Made by a program: the position numbers and the translations under genes
Shown here: positions 57,901 to 64,000 of the stretch, in pieces
How positions within the stretch are numbered: position 1 is the first letter of the stretch
Layout of the letters: every line of letters starts with the position of its first letter
Source of the DNA: CATQHD01 sp965243165
GTDB lineage: Bacteria > Actinomycetota > Acidimicrobiia > Spongiisociales > Spongiisociaceae
DNA: 64,000 nt
Reading direction: 5' to 3'
Assembly: GCA_965243165.1 (NCBI GenBank)
Contig: OZ251535.1
Coordinates: 1-64,000, forward strand
The notes under the pieces: generated by a model
Databases searched by the model: none
What the model saw: the letters and a program-made list of their open reading frames with translations, nothing else
What the model was told of the DNA's origin: nothing

Positions 57901-58193
57901 TGACCGAACATGGAGAAGAGGAACGCTCACGTATTGAGGCACTTCATAAACAACGAAGTCGAGCTGCGAATGATCGGCTTGAGAGGGTTAGGCTGACTCT
58001 TGAGAGACTAGCGTTATCGGACCGCCCCGAGGACCAATCGGTTGTTCCCATGTGGCGCGCCAAGTTAGAACGAGCCGAAGCTGAGCTACATCAGGTTGAT
58101 CGAGATCAAGACGACATGCTCAACGACCTCAGGCAGAGACTGCAATCCGCCAGCCAGTATAAGCTTCTCAACGCAGCTCGGATACTTGTGTAG
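54963..58193 (+). CDS. RapA/SNF2-like helicase 1
   Basis: 1076 residues. Residues 1-110 look like two small beta-barrels (Tudor/SH3-like, as at the N-terminus of RapA). The ATPase core has FKPYQVGVVHRVI, Walker A DEVGLGKTIEA (181-191), DEAHH (285-289) and LTATPMQ (325-331). The second lobe holds IIFTQFRETQ (about 589), STEAGGEGRNFQ (about 643) and EQRIGRIDRIGQ (about 671). A coiled-coil-like helical stretch and about 350 further residues follow, without a recognisable nuclease. The gene is markedly AT-rich against its neighbours, which indicates transfer. It resembles stand-alone helicases seen in defence regions; a DISARM DrmD identity cannot be claimed. A paralogue lies at 61184. Confidence 0.85.
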   Translation: MKDKRDPNDPRIVVGCLVRWIIHGIFGVVDAIDSGRATVSMETNETLNFSIASGVLKRVLIEIGTQVTTVDQPDIVGVVIGSVPNQPQPTWRVQFPSQSAMIVESGLRPAIIRDPLERLRNGYIGTPKDFDLKSVATDLWTQHLHNDLISFAHAQVDFKPYQVGVVHRVITEYPHRFLLCDEVGLGKTIEAAMIVKELCARKAVNRILILVPSGLLRQWQFELKTKFNETFAIYNRDTIRYLQNQQGIKHPWTQNNKIIASHTWASRADIREQISAVNWDMIIVDEAHHVRSQRSGNSIKLTNLYRLVEALIARPEYARRSVLFLTATPMQLQYHELYSLVEMLDPILFSSEEDFTRHLQSRSDLNNIIDNLRHVGIPTQPDDLNELARMVADFLKLPIEEATSLVSSNDPDLIIRRLSKAHRLSEILIRNRRNSVGNFQPRSAFRWPVKPTELERKIHQSLNAIVAQGFALAELTNSRALGFVMTTFKKLAASSSRALLKSLTGRRNRLLAIERQSSITINIEDAEEALESDTLATDVINSLDISNEQGIADLNKLIGLLSEVKVDSKAVVLRNELHKLFQAKPNAKVIIFTQFRETQEMLKEILEESDWGVHTFHGQLKPLQKDQSIESFRSATGPQVLISTEAGGEGRNFQFCHYLVNYDLPWNPMKVEQRIGRIDRIGQNQPIMVFNLFVEETIEERVLDVLEHRIHLFTEAIGGLEPILGEIESDIRKSIRLAGEIRENHFASLARDTEKKVKARKEAEEQMADLMLDKRSFGTKIFKTARGIDELVTSKDYEQFLIKLLKAANTYIKPTTVRGVYEIMFHPPLTMEIPKIIDEQDQRLVCFIPGQQTDSEMIEYMGFGHPIIDYLTKSCIYNWLDGTATIKRMKGFPYAGWQFNWLVTIGSLRTRSFMHATFISNDGVVDRGLGLRLLKSSRYTTNESASCEIDSDDLSRAYEVALSDVGALLIEESIEAKTNMTEHGEEERSRIEALHKQRSRAANDRLERVRLTLERLALSDRPEDQSVVPMWRAKLERAEAELHQVDRDQDDMLNDLRQRLQSASQYKLLNAARILV

Positions 58194-58211
58194 TGAACCA
58201 AGCCAACAGGC

Positions 58212-58265
58212 GATGCCGCCCCCACCTCGTCCACCGGCGGCACGGCGCGTAGATATGACTCAACG
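58212..58265 (-). pseudogene. Fragment of a second deoC gene
   Basis: In the minus frame it encodes AVESYLRAVPPVDEVGAA, identical in protein to residues near the deoC N-terminus, but with about seven differences in 51 bases. It has the same orientation as deoC and lies directly past the helicase stop. The differences are silent, so it came from another functional deoC rather than from a local copy. The rest of the gap 58266-58447 contains no gene I can support. Confidence 0.6.
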
Positions 58266-58447
58266 GCCACCCCCGCCAAGTCCCGCCGGGCGACGGAAGG
58301 GTTGCGCACCGGAGGTGGATGTGGTGATCGGCACCCAAGGCCTGCTGTTGAGAGTCGTCGAAGGACCGATGACCCGAGGGGCCGGTGCGGGCGGGAGGAC
58401 GGGGGCCGGGGCTGACATCCGGGGCCAAGCCTATCGGAGTCCCAAAA

Positions 58448-58470
58448 TTGTCACACCCCCTCCGTACCAT
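58448..58470 (+). promoter_or_regulatory. PafBC/RecA-NDp-like promoter of rmuC, leaderless
   Basis: TTGTCA (58448-58453), then an 11-base spacer starting CAC, then TACCAT (58465-58470): the exact spacing of the RecA-independent damage promoter. Six bases further lies the rmuC ATG (58477), so the RNA should begin at the start codon. The block AATTGTCACACCCCC is shared with the mcrB operon promoter. Confidence 0.6.
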
Positions 58471-58476
58471 GTCGGC

Positions 58477-59550
58477 ATGGAACCAATCACTATTTTCGCC
58501 TTCATCCTGGCGGCGCTCGGGCTGGCGGCGGCCCTGATCGCCGCGATCCGGTACCGCCGCCCCCAGCCCGCCCCCGCGCCTGTTCAGGCCGCCCAGCATC
58601 AACAGATGCAGGCCTATCTCGAGCAGGCGCGGACCTTGAGCGAACACGAACGGGAGCTGTTCGACCAGAAGTGGGGCGGGGTCACGGCCCAGATGAACAG
58701 GGACCTCACCGGCCTGAGCCGGCTGGTGGCCGACCTGCAGAAGGAACGGGCCGCCCAGCACGAGGGGCTGACCCAGAATCTTCGGAACGCGGCCTTACAG
58801 CAGAAAGACCTGCTCGACGCGACCGAGAAGCTGCACCGCGTCCTCAGCAACAGCCAGGCCCGGGGCCAATGGGGGGAGCGGATGGCGGACGACATCCTGC
58901 GGTTGGCGGGCCTGAAGGAGGGGGTGAACTACCGGAAGCAGCAGACCACCGCCGCCGGCACCCGGCCCGATTTCACCTTCCTGCTGCCGGGCGGTCTAGA
59001 CCTGCACATGGACGTCAAGTTCCCCCTGGAGAGCTACGTCCGCTGCCTGGAGGCCCCGTCCGGCTCGGAGCAGAGCCAGGCGCTGCGGGACTTCGGCCAA
59101 GCCGTGCGGGGCCACGTGAAGACCCTCGCTTCGCGGGACGACTACAAGGAGTCGGAGAACACGGTCGAGTTCGTCTTGATGTTCATCCCCAACGACGGGG
59201 TGTACGCCTTCATCCACGAGCACCACGGACAGGTGTTGGACGAGGCGCTCGGAGCCCGGGTGGTGGTCTGCTCCCCCTCGACCCTGTTCGCCATGCTCTC
59301 CCTGGTGCGCCAGGCCGTGGAGACCCTGGCGCTGGAACGGTCCTCCCAGGAGATCCTCGATCATCTGTCCCGATTCGGAGAACAGTGGCAGAAGTACGTA
59401 GACAAATACGAGCTGGTGCAGAAGCGCCTACGGCTGCTCAGCGAGGCGTTCGACGACCTGACGGGGGTGCGCACCCGGCAGCTGGAACGGGAGCTGGACC
59501 GCATCGAGAACCTGAAGCACCAATCCGGCCAAACCGCCCTCGACATGTGA
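58477..59550 (+). CDS. rmuC: DNA recombination protein RmuC
   Basis: 357 residues. A single N-terminal membrane helix (about 3-25), a coiled-coil region (45-120) and the conserved nuclease-like domain: RGQWGERMADDILRLAGL, RPDFTFLLPGGLDLHMDVKFPLESY (PD-(D/E)xK-like D and DVK), FVLMFIPNDGVYAFI and VVVCSPSTLFAML. RmuC proteins limit rearrangements between inverted repeats. ATG at 58477 is supported by the promoter distance. Codon use is core-like, in contrast to the helicases on each side. Confidence 0.92.
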   Translation: MEPITIFAFILAALGLAAALIAAIRYRRPQPAPAPVQAAQHQQMQAYLEQARTLSEHERELFDQKWGGVTAQMNRDLTGLSRLVADLQKERAAQHEGLTQNLRNAALQQKDLLDATEKLHRVLSNSQARGQWGERMADDILRLAGLKEGVNYRKQQTTAAGTRPDFTFLLPGGLDLHMDVKFPLESYVRCLEAPSGSEQSQALRDFGQAVRGHVKTLASRDDYKESENTVEFVLMFIPNDGVYAFIHEHHGQVLDEALGARVVVCSPSTLFAMLSLVRQAVETLALERSSQEILDHLSRFGEQWQKYVDKYELVQKRLRLLSEAFDDLTGVRTRQLERELDRIENLKHQSGQTALDM

Positions 59551-59598
59551 CGCCGCGCCGGAAAAGTCAACGCAGACCGCCGCCGCCGGCGGGGAAGT

Positions 59599-59615
59599 AG
59601 CCCGGCAGCCGGGCT
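59599..59615 (+). terminator. Small hairpin after rmuC
   Basis: AGCCCGG and CCGGGCT pair perfectly around CAG, followed by ATCGTTTCAT. It is a weak terminator candidate between rmuC and the S41 peptidase gene. Confidence 0.4.
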
Positions 59616-59660
59616 ATCGTTTCATCCTCAGGAGTGCCCGCCGGCAAGGAGTTGGGAAAG

Positions 59661-61082
59661 ATGAAAATGCGGTCTGGGCGGCGCACCCGTATGGCAACCG
59701 CCGCAGCCGTGCTGCTGTTGTCGGCGGCCTCCCTCCTCCCCGCCGCCGCCCAGACCGAAGCGGCGACGGGGGGCGGGCCGGCCCAGACAGGCCGGACGGC
59801 GTGCCCCGACCCGCCGGGGGTCTACCTGCTCCTGTGCCGGGTGTACGAGCTGGTCGGCTCGGCCTTCGCAGATACGGTGGAGGTCGAGATCCTGGCCGAA
59901 GGAGCGGCCCGAGGTGCTGATAGGGCCGAACCCGGCCCAGGTTCGGGGAGAGCGGCCCCGCCTTGCCCCCTGCCCGCCCCCGAATTCGATCGGGTCTGCC
60001 GGAAGATAGAAGCGGCGGGCGGCGGAGAGGCGGCGGTATGGGCGGCGGCGGCGGGGATGATCGCCTATCTGGGCGACCCCAACTCGTATTTGATGACGCC
60101 GGAACGGCGCCAAAGGCTGCTGTCGGCCATCGACAACGTTTCGACCGGACGCCTCGGCTTCGGCTTGGCCCTGATGGACGGGCGCCGGCCCTGCGAGACG
60201 GTGTCGCCCTCCTGCCGTCCGGTCGTCTTCGAGGTCTATCCGGAGAGCCCTGCGGCCCGAGCCGGCCTGGCGGCGGGGGACGTGCTGGCGGGGCTGAACG
60301 GCCCGCTCCCCGCCGAACTCGCATGCCGGCACCTGCCGGGCCTCGACCGGTTCACCCCGGGAGAGGCGGTAACGGTCGAGGTGATCCGCGAAGGCCGACC
60401 TCTGGAGTTCTCGGCCGAAGCCGCCCGGCTGAAAATCCCATCCGTCCGCAGCCGGGTGGTCGACGAAACCATCGGCTATATGCGGCTCGATTCCTTCAAC
60501 CAAAGCGCCGGAACCGATCTCAAGGAACAGCTGCGGGAGCTGCTGGAAGCCGGAGTCTCCGCTCTGGTGCTGGACCTTCGCAACAACCGGGGGGGCTACA
60601 TGCAAACGGCGTTGGATGTCGCCGCCCTGTTCCTCCGAGACCAGACAGAGGGCGGCCGGCGGGTAACCAAGCGGGGGGAAGGCACCTGGTCGGTCGAGGG
60701 AAACGGCATCGCCTCCGACCCGGCCCGCCTGCCCATGGCCGTGGCCGTGAACGGAATATCCGCCTCTGCCTCAGAGATACTGACCGCCGCTCTGGCGGGC
60801 AACGGTCGGGCCGAGGTAGTCGGCGAACGAACCTACGGCAAGAACAGCGGACAGCGCCTGTGGGAAATCGACGACGAGGACGGCAACCTGATCGGTGTGC
60901 TCTCCCTGACCGGTTTCCGCCTGCTCGGCCCGCGCGGTTCGAGCTTCTCGGACGGCATCCCCCCAGACGCGGAGATGAACCTCCCGATGTGCCTCCACCC
61001 CGAAGAAACCGCCCGCCGGGCAACTGGTGCCCTCCCTCCTCTCCACGTTTCGCGAAGCCTCGAACAGATTGAAGCTACTTGA
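59661..61082 (+). CDS. S41-family C-terminal processing peptidase
   Basis: 473 residues from ATG at 59661, nine bases after AAGGAG. A signal peptide (about 1-31) exports it. A helical part and a PDZ domain (SPAARAGLAAGDVLAGLNG) precede the protease domain: GYMRLDSFNQ, LVLDLRNNRGGYM, NGISASASEILTAAL with the nucleophile serine, and GERTYGKNSGQ with the catalytic lysine. Such enzymes trim or degrade envelope proteins from their C-termini. A cysteine-containing insert (CETVSPSCRP) is unusual. The stop overlaps the promoter of helicase 2. Confidence 0.9.
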   Translation: MKMRSGRRTRMATAAAVLLLSAASLLPAAAQTEAATGGGPAQTGRTACPDPPGVYLLLCRVYELVGSAFADTVEVEILAEGAARGADRAEPGPGSGRAAPPCPLPAPEFDRVCRKIEAAGGGEAAVWAAAAGMIAYLGDPNSYLMTPERRQRLLSAIDNVSTGRLGFGLALMDGRRPCETVSPSCRPVVFEVYPESPAARAGLAAGDVLAGLNGPLPAELACRHLPGLDRFTPGEAVTVEVIREGRPLEFSAEAARLKIPSVRSRVVDETIGYMRLDSFNQSAGTDLKEQLRELLEAGVSALVLDLRNNRGGYMQTALDVAALFLRDQTEGGRRVTKRGEGTWSVEGNGIASDPARLPMAVAVNGISASASEILTAALAGNGRAEVVGERTYGKNSGQRLWEIDDEDGNLIGVLSLTGFRLLGPRGSSFSDGIPPDAEMNLPMCLHPEETARRATGALPPLHVSRSLEQIEAT

Positions 61083-61107
61083 CCGTCACGATCCAGTCGT
61101 CTATGCT
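61079..61107 (+). promoter_or_regulatory. Promoter of helicase 2
   Basis: TTGACC (61079-61084), a 17-base spacer and TATGCT (61102-61107). It overlaps the S41 gene's TGA. The leader of about 70 bases ends with AAGGA before ATG at 61184. Unlike helicase 1, no leader ORF is seen. Confidence 0.6.
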
Positions 61108-61183
61108 CTGATGAGTACGCTATCTTCCCTCAAGGATTGTCCACAACAGGCGGGCTCATATTCTCGCGAGTAAGGAACCAACT

Positions 61184-64000
61184 ATGACTGGCAAACCTGA
61201 TAGCAACGCCCAGGAAGGAACGGCGCTAGTCGTTGGGGCATTAGTTATCTGGCACCCACATAAATTGTTGGGTGTAATAGAAGCTATAGAAAATAGACAC
61301 GCCACTGTTAAATTGGATGACGGTAGAACCATTCCCTTCCTCACTGATGCAGGAGTTCTTGCAAGAGTGATAGAAGTCGGATCCCGAGTTGTAAGAGCGA
61401 ACAAACCAGATAACCCTGGGGTAATAACAAGAGCAATATCAGGTCAACAACAACCTACCTGGCAGGTAACTTTCCCAAATAGCACAGAAATGATCCTAGA
61501 AAGTGGACTCAGACCAGCACTTAATAAAGACCCCTTAGAAAGATTACTAGACGGACATATAGGTCATCCGACTAACTTTAACCTTAAATCAGTTGCCGCA
61601 GACCTTTGGACACAGCATCTCCATAATGATTTAGTTTCACTTGCTTATGCTCGAGTTGATTTAAAACCTTATCAAGTTGGTGTAGCGCACCGCGTTATTA
61701 CAGAGTATCCGCATCGATTCCTACTGTGTGATGAAGTAGGACTGGGAAAAACAATTGAAGCAGGAATGATTGTAAAGGAGCTTCGCGCTCGTCAAGAGGT
61801 TAAGCGCATCCTTATATTAGTACCTTCAGGTATACAACGACAATGGCAGTTTGAATTAAAGACTAAATTCAACGAGGCCTTTGCTATCTACAACAGACAC
61901 ACAGTCGCTTATTTAGAAAACCAAGGTATTGAGCATCCATGGTCACATCACGACTTGATTATTACTTCACATACCTGGGCATCCCGGGACAATATACGAC
62001 GACAGATCACCTTAATGAATTGGGACATGATCATCGTTGACGAGGCTCATCATGCTCGAAGACAAAGATACGGAAACACTATCCGGTTAACTAAGCTCTA
62101 CCGCTTGGTAGAGTCATTAATTGCCGGTCCAGAACACATACGAAGACCAGTACTACTATTAACAGCAACACCTATGCAACTTCAACACCATGAACTATAT
62201 TCATTAATAGAAATGCTCAATCCTACTCTTTTTTCTTCGGAAGATGATTTTATTAGCCATGTCCGTTCTCGCTCCGGTATCAGTAAGCTGACCGAGAATC
62301 TAGAAACAAACTCCTCATTTTCATCAAATGAAATTCAAAGTACAGCCCAAAAGGTAGCTCACCATCTAGAGTTACCAGTTGATAAAGCAACAGAGCTCGT
62401 GCAAAATGATAGACCCAAGATCATTGACCAATTAAAGGCTAAGCACAGACTAAGTGAAGTCTTAATCCGTAACCGCAGAAAACGAGTAGGTAATTTCCAA
62501 CCGCGTTCTGCCTTTAGATGGCCAGTCACACCCACACAGCTAGAACGGAATATCCATTTAGAATTAAATAATCTTATACAGGAAGGGTTTGATTTTGCCC
62601 TGAACATTTCCAACTCAAACTCTAGGCAAGCCCTTGGATTCTTACTGACCACTTTCAAAAAGTTAGCTGCTAGCTCAAGCGCTGCTTTGCTCAAGTCCCT
62701 AATTAAACAACGCGATAAAATGGGTTTGCACAATAATGACCAAACGGATTTTGATATTGAGGAGGCTGAAGAAGCTCTTGAATCAGATATTAATTCTGCA
62801 CAGGTGATGGCTGAATTGCTTCACCCATATTTAAACAGAAAAAACACCGTTATAAATGAGTTGATTAATCACTTATCTTGTATAAAACGCGATTCTAAAG
62901 CCGCAGTATTGATAAATCAGCTTAACAAACTGTTCCAAGATGAATGGAATACTAAGGTTATAATATTCACACAATTTCGGGAAACCCAAGAGATGCTTAG
63001 AAAGTTGCTGGCAGATCAAAACTGGGGAGTTCATATCTTTAATGGTCGCCTAAACCCGCTACAGAAAGACAAATCGGTAGAATCCTTTCGTCTAGCAACT
63101 GGACCTCAAATCCTTATATCTACAGAGGCGGGAGGAGAAGGACGCAATTTTCAGTTCTGTAGCTATATTGTTAACTATGACTTACCATGGAATCCGATGA
63201 AGGTGGAACAAAGAATCGGTCGAGTTGACAGAATCGGCCAGAACCATCCTGTTGTAGTATTCAACCTGTTTGTAGAAGATACGATTGAAGAGAGGGTCCT
63301 GGATGTTCTTGAACACAGAATACAACTATTTACCGAAGCAGTTGGTGGCCTGGAACCAATTCTCGGTAAAATTGAATCTAATATACGTAAGTCCATCCGC
63401 TTTGCAGGAGAAAGGAGAGATAGGTATCTAGAAAATATAGCACAAAAAACTGAGGATCAAGTTGAAGAAGTTAGGCGTGCTGAACAGAAAATATCTGATT
63501 TTATACTTGATAACAAAAGCTACGGAACCAATATACTCCGAACCGCTCGAGGTATTGATGAAATAGTATCTTCCCAAGATTATGAGAGGTTTTTGTTAAA
63601 GTTACTCAAGTTTGCCAATACCTACATCAAGCAAACAAGAGAAATGGGTGTATATGAAATAATGTTTCACCCACCACTGACGATGTCAATTCCTGAATTA
63701 ATAGCAAATCAAGATAGGCGTCTTGTGTGTTTTGATCCCAGACACAAAGTAGATTCTGAAGGTGTAGAATATTTGGGTTTTGGACACCCTATCATTGACT
63801 ACTTGACCCATCTTCTTATTGAAGAAGATCTTGATGGGCTAGCTACAATTCGACAGAAGGAGGGATTTGATTCCACAGGTTGGCAGTTTAACTGGCTAGT
63901 TACTATCGGTTCCTTGCGGCCCCGCACCTTCGTCCATCCAACCTTTGTAAGTGATGATGGTACTATTGATCGTGATTTAGGATATCAGTTGTTAAACTCT
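61184..64000 (+). CDS. RapA/SNF2-like helicase 2, cut by the window end
   Basis: Starts MTGKPDSNAQEGTALVVGAL and runs without a stop for 939 codons to the window end. It is a full-length paralogue of helicase 1, with the same order: paired beta-barrels (about 1-115), DEVGLGKTIEAGMIVKEL, DEAHHARRQ, LTATPMQLQ, IIFTQFRETQEML, STEAGGEGRNFQF and EQRIGRVDRIGQN. An insert of a few residues near NPYLNRKNTV-like sequence and many substitutions separate the two. It is as AT-rich as helicase 1. The pair arose by an old duplication or separate acquisition; the missing end should be about 140 residues. Confidence 0.85.
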   Translation, partial: MTGKPDSNAQEGTALVVGALVIWHPHKLLGVIEAIENRHATVKLDDGRTIPFLTDAGVLARVIEVGSRVVRANKPDNPGVITRAISGQQQPTWQVTFPNSTEMILESGLRPALNKDPLERLLDGHIGHPTNFNLKSVAADLWTQHLHNDLVSLAYARVDLKPYQVGVAHRVITEYPHRFLLCDEVGLGKTIEAGMIVKELRARQEVKRILILVPSGIQRQWQFELKTKFNEAFAIYNRHTVAYLENQGIEHPWSHHDLIITSHTWASRDNIRRQITLMNWDMIIVDEAHHARRQRYGNTIRLTKLYRLVESLIAGPEHIRRPVLLLTATPMQLQHHELYSLIEMLNPTLFSSEDDFISHVRSRSGISKLTENLETNSSFSSNEIQSTAQKVAHHLELPVDKATELVQNDRPKIIDQLKAKHRLSEVLIRNRRKRVGNFQPRSAFRWPVTPTQLERNIHLELNNLIQEGFDFALNISNSNSRQALGFLLTTFKKLAASSSAALLKSLIKQRDKMGLHNNDQTDFDIEEAEEALESDINSAQVMAELLHPYLNRKNTVINELINHLSCIKRDSKAAVLINQLNKLFQDEWNTKVIIFTQFRETQEMLRKLLADQNWGVHIFNGRLNPLQKDKSVESFRLATGPQILISTEAGGEGRNFQFCSYIVNYDLPWNPMKVEQRIGRVDRIGQNHPVVVFNLFVEDTIEERVLDVLEHRIQLFTEAVGGLEPILGKIESNIRKSIRFAGERRDRYLENIAQKTEDQVEEVRRAEQKISDFILDNKSYGTNILRTARGIDEIVSSQDYERFLLKLLKFANTYIKQTREMGVYEIMFHPPLTMSIPELIANQDRRLVCFDPRHKVDSEGVEYLGFGHPIIDYLTHLLIEEDLDGLATIRQKEGFDSTGWQFNWLVTIGSLRPRTFVHPTFVSDDGTIDRDLGYQLLNS

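Noticed and set aside
54963..58193. DISARM DrmD identity for the helicases
   Set aside because: No drmA, drmB, drmC or methylase gene lies nearby, and the N-terminus looks like RapA; the family cannot be decided by eye.
1..64000. CRISPR arrays, insertion sequences, prophage genes, rRNA
   Set aside because: No regularly spaced repeats, transposase, integrase, phage structural gene or rRNA sequence was recognised.

Overview
The window reads as chromosomal DNA of a high-GC Gram-positive bacterium, most likely an actinobacterium of the Acidimicrobiia type. This is inferred from the strongly GC-biased codon use in most genes, a deazaflavin (F420)-dependent nitroreductase-like enzyme, the iscS-mnmA-ligA and gatCAB-dapCDE gene groupings, the many 4-bp GTGA/ATGA gene overlaps, and promoters placed so close to the start codon that leaderless transcripts are expected. 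No rRNA, intact tRNA, CRISPR array, transposase or integrase was seen.

Layout. (1) 0.2-10.4 kb: a minus-strand restriction operon with four tandem mcrB-type GTPase genes and one mcrC nuclease gene, led by a promoter resembling the PafBC (RecA-independent) DNA-damage type. (2) 10.4-13.9 kb: an ADP-ribosylglycohydrolase behind a 15-base poly-G promoter tract, an 885-bp non-coding stretch holding one copy of a dispersed stem-loop-rich element, an F420-type nitroreductase and a PLP enzyme. (3) 14.0-17.3 kb: a lower-GC two-gene module, an AAA+ ATPase with a C-terminal helix-turn-helix plus a subtilisin-family protease. (4) 17.3-37.7 kb: mostly core metabolism and translation on the minus strand (gltX, FAH-family enzyme, ilvE, gatCAB, dapCDE, ligA, mnmA, iscS, echA), interrupted by a small accessory unit (an ATC-started 60-codon ORF plus a ClpP-fold protease at 21.5-22.5 kb) and an antitoxin-like gene at 26.5 kb. 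(5) 37.9-45.6 kb: two large paralogous surface proteins (SLH domains, Big-1-like Ig domain, beta-propeller), near-identical over their N-terminal half and divergent at the C-terminus, each with a 15-16-base poly-G tract just upstream of its -10 box. (6) 45.8-54.8 kb: meaB, a NifU-like protein, an AbrB antitoxin with a decayed toxin start, rpiB, pgl, two convergent 3-methyladenine glycosylases, a split ALDH16-like pair and deoC. (7) 54.9-64.0 kb: two AT-rich paralogous RapA/SNF2-like helicases, the second cut by the window end, separated by the host-like genes rmuC and an S41 peptidase. A 51-bp fragment of a second deoC lies beyond the first helicase, which suggests it arrived by recombination.

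Themes. Defence or conflict candidates (McrB x4/McrC, AAA-subtilase, ClpP-like unit, paired helicases) are scattered through a core chromosome. The same promoter motif precedes the mcrB operon and rmuC, which suggests DNA-damage-linked expression. Poly-G tracts in three promoters suggest phase-variable expression of the two surface proteins and the ADP-ribosylglycohydrolase. All functional calls come from reading motifs; no database search was run.
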